The notes: generated by a model from the sequence alone, not told the origin. DNA of 64,000 nucleotides from Kangsaoukella pontilimi (GCF_009830125.1 NZ_WUPT01000002.1:1-64000); one strand, 5' to 3'. Positions 20,580 through 29,820 are shown, numbered from the stretch's first letter. Made by a program: numbers and translations.

Positions 20580-21500
20580 ATGACCATCAAAGTCTTCGGC
20601 CACAAATCCCCTGACACGGACTCGACCGGGTCGCCCATCATCTGGGCATGGTACCTGAGCCATTGCCGCGGCATCGACGCCGAACCTCGCCTTCTGGGCG
20701 AGCCCAACACCGAGGCCGCCTTCATGCTGCGCCGCTGGAACCTCGACAAGCCCGAGCTTCTGGAAGACGTGACACCCGAGGACGAGGTCGTGATCGTCGA
20801 CACGAATAACGTGGCCGAGCTGCCGCCCTCGATCAATTCGGCACAGGTGAGCGAGGTGATCGACCACCACATGCTGCAAGGCGGGCTGAAGACGACGGCG
20901 CCGATCAACATTACGGTTCGGCCCGTCGCCTGCACCGCGACGATCATGCACGACCTGATGGGCGAAGATGCCGACAAGATGCCGGACGAGATCAAGGGCG
21001 CGATGCTGTCCTGCATCCTGTCCGACACTTTGGAATTCCGTTCACCCACCACGACGGACGTAGACCGCTCGCTGGCCGAGGCGCTGGCAGCCGAGCTTGG
21101 TCTCGACATCGCGGATTACGCCGCCGAGATGTTCGCCGCCAAATCGGATGTCTCGTCCTTCTCGAACAGCGAACTTCTCAGGATGGACAGCAAGGCCTAC
21201 GAGGTCGGTGGCCGGAAATTCCGGGTCTCCGTGCTGGAAACAACCTCGCCTGCCACGGTCCTTAGCCGCAAGGACGGGTTGATGGAGGATATGGCGACCG
21301 TCGCGGAGGAGGATGGCGTCGATCAGGTGCTGTTCTTCCTCGTCGACATCCTGAACGAGGAATCGGTGCTGTTCGTGCCGAACGATTTCGTGAAGGACGT
21401 GGCCGAGAAGAGCTTTGCCGTGACGGTTCGCGGCGATCTGGTCAGCCTTCCCGGCGTTGTCAGCCGGAAAAAGCAGATCATCCCGGCGCTTCAGGTCTGA
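20580..21500 (+). CDS. ppaC: Manganese-dependent inorganic pyrophosphatase
   Basis: 306 residues of the DHH phosphoesterase superfamily: metal ligands H8, D12 and D14 in GHKSPDTDS, D74 in VDTNN, the DHH motif at 95-97, SDT near 143, and the C-terminal substrate motif SRKKQIIP. It hydrolyses pyrophosphate. There are no CBS regulatory domains, so it is the simple family II form. The HAD hydrolase gene follows after ten bases and is probably co-transcribed. Confidence 0.95.
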   Translation: MTIKVFGHKSPDTDSTGSPIIWAWYLSHCRGIDAEPRLLGEPNTEAAFMLRRWNLDKPELLEDVTPEDEVVIVDTNNVAELPPSINSAQVSEVIDHHMLQGGLKTTAPINITVRPVACTATIMHDLMGEDADKMPDEIKGAMLSCILSDTLEFRSPTTTDVDRSLAEALAAELGLDIADYAAEMFAAKSDVSSFSNSELLRMDSKAYEVGGRKFRVSVLETTSPATVLSRKDGLMEDMATVAEEDGVDQVLFFLVDILNEESVLFVPNDFVKDVAEKSFAVTVRGDLVSLPGVVSRKKQIIPALQV

Positions 21501-21510
21501 GGCGCGGCGC

Positions 21511-22383
21511 ATGGTCCGGATCATCGACACTCTCGCCGAGGTGGCCAACGATTACGACGCTGTCTTCTGCGACCTCTGGGGCTGTCTGCACAATGGCATC
21601 TCGGCCTTTCCCGAGGCGGTCGAGGCGCTGCGCGCCTTCCGGGCCGATGGCGGCAAGGTTGTCCTGCTGACCAACGCTCCCCGCCCACGTGCGGATGTCG
21701 AAAAGCAGCTCGACGGGATGGGCGTGCCGCGCGACTGCTGGGACACGATCGCCACATCGGGCGACAGCGCCCGCGCCGCGATGTTCCGCGGTGTTGTGGG
21801 CAACAAGGTCTGGTTCATGGGCGAAGAGCGCGATCTGACCTTCTTCGAGCCGATCAAACTGGTCGACGACCCTGTCGAAATCGAGCGTGTGCCGCTCGAT
21901 CAGGCAGAAGGTATTGTCTGCCTCGGTGCCTTCGACGCGCAGGCCGATCCGGCCGTGAACCGGCCCGAGTTTCTCTATGCAAAAACCAAGGGGCTTAAGC
22001 TTCTTTGCGCAAACCCGGACATCGTGGTGGATCGTGGTGACACGCGGGAATGGTGCGCGGGCGCGCTGGCACAGCTCTACACCGAAATGGGCGGCGAGAG
22101 CCTCTATTTCGGCAAGCCGCATCCGCCGGTCTACGATCTCGCACGGCGACGTCTCTCCGAGCTTGGTACGGACATTTCCGACAACCGGATTCTTGCCATC
22201 GGCGACGGGATCAACACGGATATCAGGGGCGCTCTTGGCGAGGATCTGGACTCGCTCTTCATCACCGGCGGACTGGCGGCTGCCGAGACGCGGACGGACC
22301 GGCAGCCCGACCCCCAGGCTCTCGAGGAATTCGTATCCGGCCACCAGATCGCACCGACCTTCGCGATGGGTTTTCTTCGTTAA
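21511..22383 (+). CDS. HAD-superfamily hydrolase, TIGR01459 type
   Basis: 290 residues from the ATG at 21511. The first HAD motif is CDLWGCLHNG (nucleophile D21), the LTNAPR segment is motif II, and FGKPHPPVYD with IGDGINTDIRGA are motifs III and IV, matching the class IIA, NagD-like TIGR01459 family. It is a phosphatase of unknown substrate. Its TAA and the DedA stop on the other strand share the palindrome TTAA at 22380-22383. Confidence 0.88.
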   Translation: MVRIIDTLAEVANDYDAVFCDLWGCLHNGISAFPEAVEALRAFRADGGKVVLLTNAPRPRADVEKQLDGMGVPRDCWDTIATSGDSARAAMFRGVVGNKVWFMGEERDLTFFEPIKLVDDPVEIERVPLDQAEGIVCLGAFDAQADPAVNRPEFLYAKTKGLKLLCANPDIVVDRGDTREWCAGALAQLYTEMGGESLYFGKPHPPVYDLARRRLSELGTDISDNRILAIGDGINTDIRGALGEDLDSLFITGGLAAAETRTDRQPDPQALEEFVSGHQIAPTFAMGFLR

Positions 22384-22976
22384 GGCGCGCGGCGACGAAC
22401 CGTCCGCCAGAGAATGACGCCAAGAAGGGCGGTGATCGCCAGCGAGCTGGTCAGCCCCGCCCAGTCGCCCAGAAGCGTCGTCAGCCGGTCGAGCTCGCTG
22501 CCGAAGAGATATCCGAGGCCGACATAACCGCAGACCCAGATTGCCTCACCCAGACCGTCCCAAAGCGTGAACCGCAGCCAGCCCATGCCCGAGGCTCCGG
22601 CGGCAAGGTTCATCCACGGCCCGAGAGGGGCCACCAGCCAAGTCGAGAAGAAGACGCCCGTGCCGCCCCACTTGCGGATCGACGCCATGGCGCGTTCGAT
22701 CAGCACGGCACGCGTGGGCCGTTTCGACAGCGACTCGACAATGGGCGCGCCGCCCCATCGCCCGATCCGGAACCCCGTCTGATCGCCCGCCACCGCCGCC
22801 AGCCAGGCCACCGCCAGCACCTGCCAGAGGACAAGGTCACCCGTGGCCGCGAAGGCTCCGGCGGCCAGCATGACGGCGAAGGTCGGTATGGGCACCGCAA
22901 GGCAGGATAGAAAAGCTGCCAGCCCGACAATCGGCAGCCCGTAGACCGAGACATATCCGAACAGCAGCTCATTCAC
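22380..22976 (-). CDS. DedA/VTT family membrane protein
   Basis: About 198 residues from a GTG at 22976 that overlaps the preceding gene's stop (GTGAATGA); an ATG at 23012 would add 12 residues inside that gene. The sequence has the DedA pattern of re-entrant and transmembrane helices, with GDQTGFRIGRWGG near the middle and FFSTWLVAPLGPWMNLAAGASGM-like half-helix (split motif FSTWLVAPLGPW). DedA proteins are implicated in lipid carrier flipping and membrane homeostasis. Confidence 0.83.
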   Translation of the reverse strand: MNELLFGYVSVYGLPIVGLAAFLSCLAVPIPTFAVMLAAGAFAATGDLVLWQVLAVAWLAAVAGDQTGFRIGRWGGAPIVESLSKRPTRAVLIERAMASIRKWGGTGVFFSTWLVAPLGPWMNLAAGASGMGWLRFTLWDGLGEAIWVCGYVGLGYLFGSELDRLTTLLGDWAGLTSSLAITALLGVILWRTVRRRAP

Positions 22977-23316
22977 CGCCGCGGGTCCGGTAATCGGTGA
23001 TGGCACCCTCAAGCGCGTCGAAAAGGGCGGCCAGATCCCGCCCGGAGGCTCGCGCGATCTCTTCGAGCGTCACCCTGCGTCCGGCGCCGTCCTGCTCCAG
23101 GGCAAGCGCATCGGCGACAACGTCAGGCGGCAAATCCCATGACCGCGCGACGTAGCGCGGCGTCATCCAGCCTTCGAAAGCCTGATCGATATGCGAGGGG
23201 TCCGACCAGTAGACGACCGAGACCCCGAGCCTGACCGCGAAAAACACCGAAAGCGCCGCCGCCACGAGGAAAGCACCGACAAGCAGCACCCGTCTCTTTC
23301 CCGTCAATTCGGTCAT
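22969..23316 (-). CDS. Single-pass membrane protein of unknown function
   Basis: 115 residues: one transmembrane helix at about 9-32 (VLLVGAFLVAAALSVFFAV) and a C-terminal domain of about 80 residues with WMTPRYVARSWDLPPDVVADAL and a helix-turn-helix-like VTLEEIARASGRDLAALFDAL. I do not recognise a functional family. Overlap with the DedA gene suggests the two are made together and may act together at the membrane. Confidence 0.72.
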   Translation of the reverse strand: MTELTGKRRVLLVGAFLVAAALSVFFAVRLGVSVVYWSDPSHIDQAFEGWMTPRYVARSWDLPPDVVADALALEQDGAGRRVTLEEIARASGRDLAALFDALEGAITDYRTRGGE

Positions 23317-23397
23317 GACGCCTCCCGACCCGCTGACCCATCGCTACCTCATTCACCGCTCCAGAGACACATGCCGCAATGCCACAGGCAGCACCCC

Positions 23398-23462
23398 AGC
23401 CTCTTCGCCTGTTCGAAAATATCCTCGGGGGAGCGCGAGGGGGCAGACAGCCCCCTCGCCTA
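23398..23462 (-). repeat. Recurrent 3' element, copy 5 (downstream of ccrM)
   Basis: On the minus strand, the hairpin gcgagggggc/gccccctcgc is followed by CCCCGAGGATATTTTCGAAC and AGGCGAAG. This is the most diverged copy and lies about 200 bases beyond the ccrM stop rather than next to it. Confidence 0.65.
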
Positions 23463-23465
23463 AAA

Positions 23466-23510
23466 CGAATGCGCCAGCATTTGCATTCGGCGGATGCGTG
23501 AGCATCCGCC
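23466..23510. repeat. Tandem pair of short inverted repeats
   Basis: Two adjoining hairpins: cgaatgc/gcattcg (23466-23489) and the perfect ggcggatgc-gtga-gcatccgcc (23489-23510). No T-run follows. Function unknown. Confidence 0.55.
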
Positions 23511-23544
23511 CACCGCGACCGGCGCAGCCGGGCGCAATCCCTCA

Positions 23545-23573
23545 CAAAAAAGACCCCGCGACTTGCGCGGGGC
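23545..23573 (-). terminator. Rho-independent terminator of ccrM
   Basis: On the minus strand a perfect 7-bp stem (CCCCGCG/CGCGGGG, 5-base loop, 23554-23572) is followed by TCTTTTTT. It lies about 100 bases past the ccrM stop. Confidence 0.85.
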
Positions 23574-23670
23574 CAAGTCCGTGCCGCAGGCGGATACGGT
23601 CACGGGCGGTAAGAGGGTCGCACCGGTCGCGGGGGCAAGCAGTGGCCCGCGTCCGGAGCGCGGACCGGGA

Positions 23671-24862
<1,192 letters not shown>

Positions 24863-24884
24863 AACGACTTATAGAAATAGCTTG

Positions 24885-25493
24885 TCACAACATATTGTGG
24901 ATCGTCTTGAAGGAACGTCTATGATGTGGGGTGATCCCAAGATTTAGAATCGCCTCTCTGTGGGCTTTCGTCGGGTAGCCGGCGTTCCGTTCCCAGCCGT
25001 AGCCGGGGTGCTGTTGCGCCAAATCCTCCATGATGCGGTCGCGCGTCACCTTGGCCACGATCGACGCGGCGGCAATGCTGAGGCTGCGTCCGTCGCCCTT
25101 GATGACCGCCTCCGCAGAGCAGGTCAGGCCACGCGGTATCATGTTGCCGTCGATCAGCGCGAAATCCACCTGTCGCGAGAGCCCGCCCACCGCGCGCTCC
25201 ATGGCCAGATGGGACGCTCGCAGGATGTTGAGGGCGTCGATCTCCTCCACACTCGCATGGGCGATGGAGACATCTGCCACCTCACAGAGCGCCGCGGCGA
25301 TGCGCGCACGAGCGGCTGCCGTCAGCTTCTTCGAGTCGTTCAGACCCTCGGGAATGCGGGACGGGTCCAGCACGACCGCCGCAGCGGTGACCGGACCCGC
25401 AAGCGGCCCCCTTCCCACCTCGTCCACGCCGGCGACGCGTATGAAACCGCGCGCCCCGGCGGCCTGTTCAAAACTGAAATCGGGTGCATTCAT
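24885..25493 (-). CDS. rnhB: Ribonuclease HII
   Basis: 202 residues from the ATG at 25493 ([10 protein letters not shown]); an upstream ATG at 25529 adds 12 unconvincing residues. The motif [16 protein letters not shown] holds the catalytic Asp-Glu pair, followed by LNDSKKL and the later catalytic Asp in ALIDGN, with the RNase HII ending [15 protein letters not shown] and HRRSF. It removes RNA from RNA-DNA hybrids, including single ribonucleotides. Closeness to ccrM on the same strand is seen in related genomes. Confidence 0.95.
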   Translation of the reverse strand: MNAPDFSFEQAAGARGFIRVAGVDEVGRGPLAGPVTAAAVVLDPSRIPEGLNDSKKLTAAARARIAAALCEVADVSIAHASVEEIDALNILRASHLAMERAVGGLSRQVDFALIDGNMIPRGLTCSAEAVIKGDGRSLSIAAASIVAKVTRDRIMEDLAQQHPGYGWERNAGYPTKAHREAILNLGITPHHRRSFKTIHNML

Positions 25494-25617
25494 CCCAGGG
25501 ACAAAACCCGATCCCGACCACCATGACAAGAAAAGGGCGACGACCGGGACCGGCCGCCGCCCATACTCGTACCCCCACCACTCAATAGGTTACTCGCTAA
25601 CTCTCACTCGTTAAGGC

Positions 25618-25644
25618 GGCCGGGGCGGGATGAAGGCCCCGGCC
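25618..25644. repeat. Perfect GC-rich inverted repeat
   Basis: ggccggggc/gccccggcc with a 9-base loop, downstream of the secreted-protein gene at 25701. There is no T-run on either strand, so a terminator role is only possible. Confidence 0.5.
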
Positions 25645-25700
25645 AACCGGCGACGAACGGGATGTGCGGGAGCCCGCCGCCGGATCTCTTGTGTTTCGTG

Positions 25701-26201
25701 TCAGCGCCGTGCCACGCGCCATCCCTCGCGTTCGAGGCAGCGCGCGCCGTAGACTTCGCGCAGGCCGCGCGGTGTCCGCACCAGCGTGTGGCATTGGTCA
25801 GGCAGATGCCGGACGTGCCGATAGTTTCGGTTCAGGCACCGCGCGCCATAGGCGAGCCTGTCTCCCCGCGCGGTTTCGACCCAGCGCAGGCATTCCTGTG
25901 GCAGGGGCCGCTTTTTCACACCCAGCTTCTTGCCCCGCGGCTGGTCATAGGGGCGGATACGGCCTTCGATATGCCGCCCGGTCTGCTCGACAGGCCCAAG
26001 CCGAAACTGATGCCGCTCGGCAGCCTTTGTCTGTTCCTCGCGACGATCCTTCCGGTCGTCGATCGCCTTGGCGATAATGCCAACGGCCGCAATCCCGACA
26101 AGAGCGCGCGCCACGTCCTCGGCGTCGGCCGATGCAGGCGCGGGCACCATCAGAACCCCCGATGCCATAAGCGCAATAAACGTGTTTCTGACGACCGACA
26201 T
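25701..26201 (-). CDS. Secreted Cys-containing basic protein, unknown function
   Basis: 166 residues from the ATG at 26201, preceded by GGGGGAAG; a longer frame to 26267 lacks a start signal. It has a signal peptide (VVRNTFIALMASGVLMVPAPASA) and a basic mature part with two copies of a YGARCLxRxx-type motif (YGARCLNRNYR, YGARCLEREGW) and matching LPQEC/LPDQC segments, four cysteines in all, suggesting two disulfide-linked repeats. No function known to me. Confidence 0.72.
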   Translation of the reverse strand: MSVVRNTFIALMASGVLMVPAPASADAEDVARALVGIAAVGIIAKAIDDRKDRREEQTKAAERHQFRLGPVEQTGRHIEGRIRPYDQPRGKKLGVKKRPLPQECLRWVETARGDRLAYGARCLNRNYRHVRHLPDQCHTLVRTPRGLREVYGARCLEREGWRVARR

Positions 26202-26383
26202 GAGCTTCCCCCTTGCACACCGAAACCGTTTGAACCGTTCGGACGCCTCGCCTCGGGCGGCCTGCAATCGATTTGGGGTCGGGGTACCGGGCTAAACAAT
26301 ATCGGCGCCTTGATATGGGATATCAGCCGGCGGTCTGCCTTCGGTTATTGATTTTCGCGGCAGGCCCGCGCAGGCTCGCCGCC

Positions 26384-26671
26384 ATGACACGTATCTTGGT
26401 ATCCATTGCCCTTCTGGCCTTCGGCGCTTCTGCCGCTCAGGCCGCCTGCTATGCCGATTACAAGGCCAAGCAGGACAATCCGCTCCGGCTGCACTATGGC
26501 GTCATCGAGATCGATGCTTCGCCCTGTGAGCCCTCGCCAGCGGTCGAAAACACGATCACGCGCCGGCTCGCGGCGGGTGGCTGGACGCTTCTCCAAGTCG
26601 AATCCGTCTTCGACGAAAGCGCCCTTGACGCAAAAAGATCGGATGCCGGTGAGTACTTCCTCCGCTTCTGA
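26384..26671 (+). CDS. Small secreted protein of unknown function
   Basis: 95 residues from the ATG at 26384 (MTRILVSIALLAFGASAAQA is a clear signal peptide; mature start ACYADYKA). The mature domain of about 75 residues has two Cys and the pattern LRLHYGVIEI...GWTLLQVESVFDE...YFLRF. I do not know the family by function. The next gene starts 29 bases before its stop in another frame, so the two are coupled. Confidence 0.75.
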   Translation: MTRILVSIALLAFGASAAQAACYADYKAKQDNPLRLHYGVIEIDASPCEPSPAVENTITRRLAAGGWTLLQVESVFDESALDAKRSDAGEYFLRF

Positions 26672-27347
26672 AGCCAAACTTGCCGGGACGCGCGTCGTCG
26701 TTCTGGGCATTATCGCGGTGGTGCTGATCCTCGGTCTTTCGGCCGGGTTCCTTTTGTGGACCCTGCCTGATGCGGGGGCGTTCAACGCGCGTGTTGAGCA
26801 GCTTTTCATCGAGAATACTGACCTGACCTCGGGGGCCGAGATCAAGCTTCTCGAGATCCTCGCCCAGTCCGGCACAGCGTTTTCCGAGACGCTCGGCACA
26901 TACCGCGTGGTTATCTTCGTCCTGATGCTCTTTGCGACCGGGCTTCTGATCGCCTGTCTCGTCTTCGTGGTGACCATCGTGCTGCTGAACCGTCGCATGG
27001 GTCAGATCGAGCGGCAGGGGATTCAGGTCTCGACCCTCGTGATCAGCCGCGAGGAAAAGGTGGTCGTCCTGAACGACATGGAATTCACACTGACCGGAGC
27101 CGCCATCGAGACGCTGGCCGTCCTGGCCGAGGCGCGCATGGACGGCGACATCCTGTCGGGAGCCGAGATCGAGGCGATGATCTCGGGCCGCGACGCCGCC
27201 GATTGCGAAGAGGCAGCAGGCGCCACAAGGATCAAGCGCCTCCGCGATGCGCTCGGCAACCAGTTGGTCAGCGAACTGCTGATAAAGACGGTGGCGCGGC
27301 AGGGCTATGTGCTGTCCATCGACCAGAACGCCATACGGATGCTCTGA
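26643..27347 (+). CDS. Membrane-anchored winged-helix regulator
   Basis: About 234 residues from the ATG at 26643 (GTG at 26649 is an alternative). Helices at about 17-40 and 85-112 flank a periplasmic loop of about 45 residues; the C-terminal 90 residues in the cytoplasm read like an OmpR/PhoB winged helix (FTLTGAAIETLAVLAEAR, RIKRLRDALGNQL, IKTVARQGYVL). This is like ToxR/CadC in concept, a one-component signal-transducing DNA-binding protein, but with the DNA-binding domain at the C-terminus rather than the N-terminus. The signal and target are unknown; the overlapping upstream secreted protein is a candidate partner. Confidence 0.75.
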   Translation: MPVSTSSASEAKLAGTRVVVLGIIAVVLILGLSAGFLLWTLPDAGAFNARVEQLFIENTDLTSGAEIKLLEILAQSGTAFSETLGTYRVVIFVLMLFATGLLIACLVFVVTIVLLNRRMGQIERQGIQVSTLVISREEKVVVLNDMEFTLTGAAIETLAVLAEARMDGDILSGAEIEAMISGRDAADCEEAAGATRIKRLRDALGNQLVSELLIKTVARQGYVLSIDQNAIRML

Positions 27348-27358
27348 ACAAGGGCGCT

Positions 27359-27946
27359 TCAGCCGCAGCCGTTGTGCCGTCGCCACATCGCTTCGTCGTG
27401 GCCTTCGGGAACCGGGGCAAGACATGGATCGTAAGCAGCGGAATATCCTCTCAGGCGGTTATACGCCGCGATCTGCCCGGGCCGGAGAAGCGGCGCCGTT
27501 TTCAGGTGGGCCGCGAGATGAGCGTGGCGGAGCCGTGCACGCGCCACACCTGCGTCGCTGACAAGGGTCTCGAGCGCTTCGGGCGACGGCGGCCCCGCGA
27601 CAAACGCGTCGTTCAGAGCTTTCTCTGCCGCCAGGAATAGGGCGCCCGCTGCGATCGCGTCGCGGCGCATTTCGTCCCGAATGACCGTCAGTCCACTGAT
27701 CTGATCTTCGGTCAGGCCGATCTCGGCGGCGAGTTCGATCAGATGCGTCGGGCCCGGCACGCCGTTTAGTTCGGCAGGCAAAGCCAGTCCCCAGCCTTGC
27801 CCCGCTTCGATCTCTGCAATGTCGTCTTCCGAAAGAGCGGCGATCTCACGACTATCAAGGCCCGCGTAGGGCGCGTGGATGTCGCTTTGGGACAGTGCGG
27901 GCGACGCAAGGAACGCAACGGCGAAAGCGAGGGGCCGTAAGGTCAT
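27359..27946 (-). CDS. Spy/CpxP-like periplasmic protein
   Basis: 195 residues with a signal peptide (LRPLAFAVAFLASPALSQ) and a helical mature part with the LTEDQ-type motif (IGLTEDQISGLTVIRDEMRRDAI) of the Spy/CpxP periplasmic chaperone and metal-sensor group, followed by a second helical hairpin and a C-terminal Cys pair. It probably buffers envelope or metal stress. It is divergent from the Crp/Fnr gene, with a palindrome between them. Confidence 0.78.
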   Translation of the reverse strand: MTLRPLAFAVAFLASPALSQSDIHAPYAGLDSREIAALSEDDIAEIEAGQGWGLALPAELNGVPGPTHLIELAAEIGLTEDQISGLTVIRDEMRRDAIAAGALFLAAEKALNDAFVAGPPSPEALETLVSDAGVARARLRHAHLAAHLKTAPLLRPGQIAAYNRLRGYSAAYDPCLAPVPEGHDEAMWRRHNGCG

Positions 27947-28000
27947 TGTCAGAAACTCCGTATCGAATACACGGGACTTGCCTGAACCCGCGCTTAGAGA

Positions 28001-28018
28001 ACATGATCGGGATCATGT
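28001..28018. promoter_or_regulatory. Fnr-like palindrome at the start of the Crp/Fnr gene
   Basis: ACATGATC-GG-GATCATGT is a perfect 8-bp inverted repeat. Its core TGAT-N4-ATCA equals the inner part of the FNR box (TTGAT-N4-ATCAA). It overlaps the translation start of the Crp/Fnr gene and lies 55 bases upstream of the divergent CpxP-like gene. Confidence 0.55.
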
Positions 28019-28548
28019 CCGACGTCTGGAGCCGTATTTTCACCTCCGCGCCCACACGAGCGCTTGCCAGTGGCGCTGTGCTCTTCCGGCGGGATGACCC
28101 GATACATTCCGCATATCTGCTACTTGAGGGGTCAGTGCGCCTTGAACGGCACCTGTCCGACGGGACGCGCCTTATCATTGACCGAACCGTTGCTCCGGGT
28201 CTCGTGGCAAGGGCGTCGCTTTTCGTGAAGCGGTATCACTGCGACGCTCTTTGCGAGACGTCCTGCCGTGTCGCTGTCTTGCCAAGGGACACGACGCTTG
28301 GCGCGCTCGGGGAAGCGGACCTCGCGCTCGCCGCTCTTGCGGACACGGCCAAGGACGTCCAGGCGCTCCGGGCGCGGCTGGAGGTGATGAGGCTCAAATC
28401 CGTTGCTCTGCGGCTCGACGCATATCTGGACCTGCATGGAGTGCCCGCGCGCGGCGGCTGGGTCGCTGTGGCGGACTGGATCGGTGTGACCCCTCCGGCG
28501 CTCTACAGGGAATTGTCCAAGCGTCGCGCCGCGGGTGAGGACTTGTGA
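28003..28548 (+). CDS. Crp/Fnr family transcriptional regulator
   Basis: 181 residues from the ATG at 28003, or 177 from the ATG at 28015. An N-terminal cyclic-nucleotide-type beta-roll (ALASGAVLFRRDDPIHSAYL, EGSVRLERHLSDGTRL) is followed by a dimer helix and a short C-terminal helix-turn-helix (VAVADWIGVTPPALYRELSK). No N-terminal Fe-S cysteines are seen. It is shorter than typical Crp proteins. The palindrome at its start suggests it represses itself and may control the divergent CpxP-like gene. Confidence 0.85.
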   Translation: MIGIMSDVWSRIFTSAPTRALASGAVLFRRDDPIHSAYLLLEGSVRLERHLSDGTRLIIDRTVAPGLVARASLFVKRYHCDALCETSCRVAVLPRDTTLGALGEADLALAALADTAKDVQALRARLEVMRLKSVALRLDAYLDLHGVPARGGWVAVADWIGVTPPALYRELSKRRAAGEDL

Positions 28549-28550
28549 AG

Positions 28551-28627
28551 TGGTGACCCCGGCAGGATTCGAACCTGCAACCTGCCCCTTAGGAGGGGGC
28601 TGCTCTATCCAGTTGAGCCACGGGGCC
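28551..28627 (-). tRNA. tRNA-Arg (anticodon CCT)
   Basis: The minus strand folds as a full cloverleaf: acceptor GGCCCCG/CGGGGTC, anticodon stem GCCCC/GGGGC with loop CTCCTAA (anticodon CCT, reads AGG), T-loop GGTTCGAATCC, and an encoded CCA (28553-28551). It lies two bases from the stop of the convergent Crp/Fnr gene. Confidence 0.97.
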
Positions 28628-28694
28628 GCCAGCCCCCTTGTCCCCGGAACCGCGCGGCGGATCAAGCGTGGATTGAGGTGTTTCCTTCCCGCGC

Positions 28695-28708
28695 TGTTAG
28701 CCCTAACA
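28695..28708. promoter_or_regulatory. LacI-type operator upstream of the lone LacI gene
   Basis: TGTTAG-CC-CTAACA is a perfect 6-bp inverted repeat, 50 bases before the ATG of the LacI-family gene at 28759, in the size and form of LacI/GntR-family operators. Confidence 0.6.
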
Positions 28709-28758
28709 TACCGGTCAGGCCAAGCTGGACAATAACTTGCGGCACATGAGATAAGAGC

Positions 28759-29820
28759 ATGAATGACGGAAAGATCATCCCGATGACGGACGACATCAAG
28801 ATTCCCCCGCGGCGCCCGTTGACGCTGAAGGATGTGTCCGAAGCCTCGGGAGTCTCGGAGATGACGGTCAGCCGCGTGCTCCGGAACCGGGGCGATGTCT
28901 CGGACGCGACACGGGAAAAGGTTCTCGCCGCCGCGAAGTCGCTCGGCTACGTGCCCAACAAGATCGCCGGCGCGCTGGCGTCGAGCCGGGTCAACCTTGT
29001 TGCGGTGATCATCCCCAGCCTGTCGAACATGGTCTTCCCCGAGGTGATGACCGGTATTTCCGAAGTGCTGGACGACACGCCGCTGCAGCCTGTCGTGGGC
29101 GTCACGAATTACCTTCCCGAAAAAGAAGAGGAAGTTCTCTTCGAAATGCTGTCCTGGCGTCCGTCGGGCGTGATTATCGCGGGGCTCGAACACTCCGACG
29201 CCAGCCGCGCCATGCTTCATGCGAGCGGTATACCCGTGGTCGAGATCATGGACGTGGACGGCGAGCCGATCGACGCCATGGTGGGCATCAGCCACCGGCG
29301 CGCGGGCCGCGAAATGGCGCGGGCCATCTGCAAGGCGGGCTACGAGAACATCGGGTTCCTCGGCACCAAGATGCCGCTCGACCACCGGGCGCGGAAGCGT
29401 TTCGAGGGCTTCACCGAGGCGCTTGCCAAGGAAGGCGTCGAGGTCATGGATCAGGAGTTCTACTCCGGCGGTTCGGCCTTGAAGAAAGGCCGCGAGATGA
29501 CCCAGACCATTCTGGAGCGCTCACCCGATCTCGATTTCCTCTATTACTCGAACGACATGATCGGCGCGGGCGGCCTTCTCTATTGCCTTGATGCCGGGAT
29601 CGACGTTCCGGGCCGGATCGGATTGGCAGGGTTCAACGGGGTCGAGCTTCTGGACGGGCTGCCGCGCAAGCTCGCGACGATGGATGCCGGGCGCCGCGAA
29701 ATCGGACGCGAGGCAGCGCGGATCATCGCGGGCCGAAGCGACGGGTCGATCACCGAGACCGGGCAACGCGTTGAGCTGACGCCCAAACTTCAGCCGGGCG
29801 AGACGCTGCGCCGCTGGTGA
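28759..29820 (+). CDS. LacI family transcriptional regulator (GntR/gluconate-like)
   Basis: 353 residues: an N-terminal helix-turn-helix (TLKDVSEASGVSEMTVSRVLR at about 22-42, quoted to 20), hinge helix PNKIAGALASSR, and a periplasmic-binding-protein-like effector domain. The effector domain resembles gluconate-type repressors of the family, but no sugar genes adjoin it: the tRNA is upstream and a protease gene downstream. The palindrome 50 bases upstream suggests self-control; other targets must lie elsewhere. An ATG at 28783 is an alternative start. Confidence 0.9.
   Translation: MNDGKIIPMTDDIKIPPRRPLTLKDVSEASGVSEMTVSRVLRNRGDVSDATREKVLAAAKSLGYVPNKIAGALASSRVNLVAVIIPSLSNMVFPEVMTGISEVLDDTPLQPVVGVTNYLPEKEEEVLFEMLSWRPSGVIIAGLEHSDASRAMLHASGIPVVEIMDVDGEPIDAMVGISHRRAGREMARAICKAGYENIGFLGTKMPLDHRARKRFEGFTEALAKEGVEVMDQEFYSGGSALKKGREMTQTILERSPDLDFLYYSNDMIGAGGLLYCLDAGIDVPGRIGLAGFNGVELLDGLPRKLATMDAGRREIGREAARIIAGRSDGSITETGQRVELTPKLQPGETLRRW

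Larger units (their letters stand above)
23317..23670. other. 354-base noncoding region between ccrM and the membrane-protein gene
   Basis: No credible gene. It holds, from low to high coordinates, recurrent 3' element copy 5, a pair of inverted repeats at 23466-23510, and the ccrM terminator at 23545-23573. The remainder is GC-rich with no feature I can name. Confidence 0.6.

Noticed and set aside
28646-28670. GGAAC-N16-CGTG before the orphan LacI gene
   Set aside because: The -10 lacks the conserved GTT (CGTG), the site is isolated from the stress cluster, and it lies about 90 bases from the gene beyond the LacI operator.
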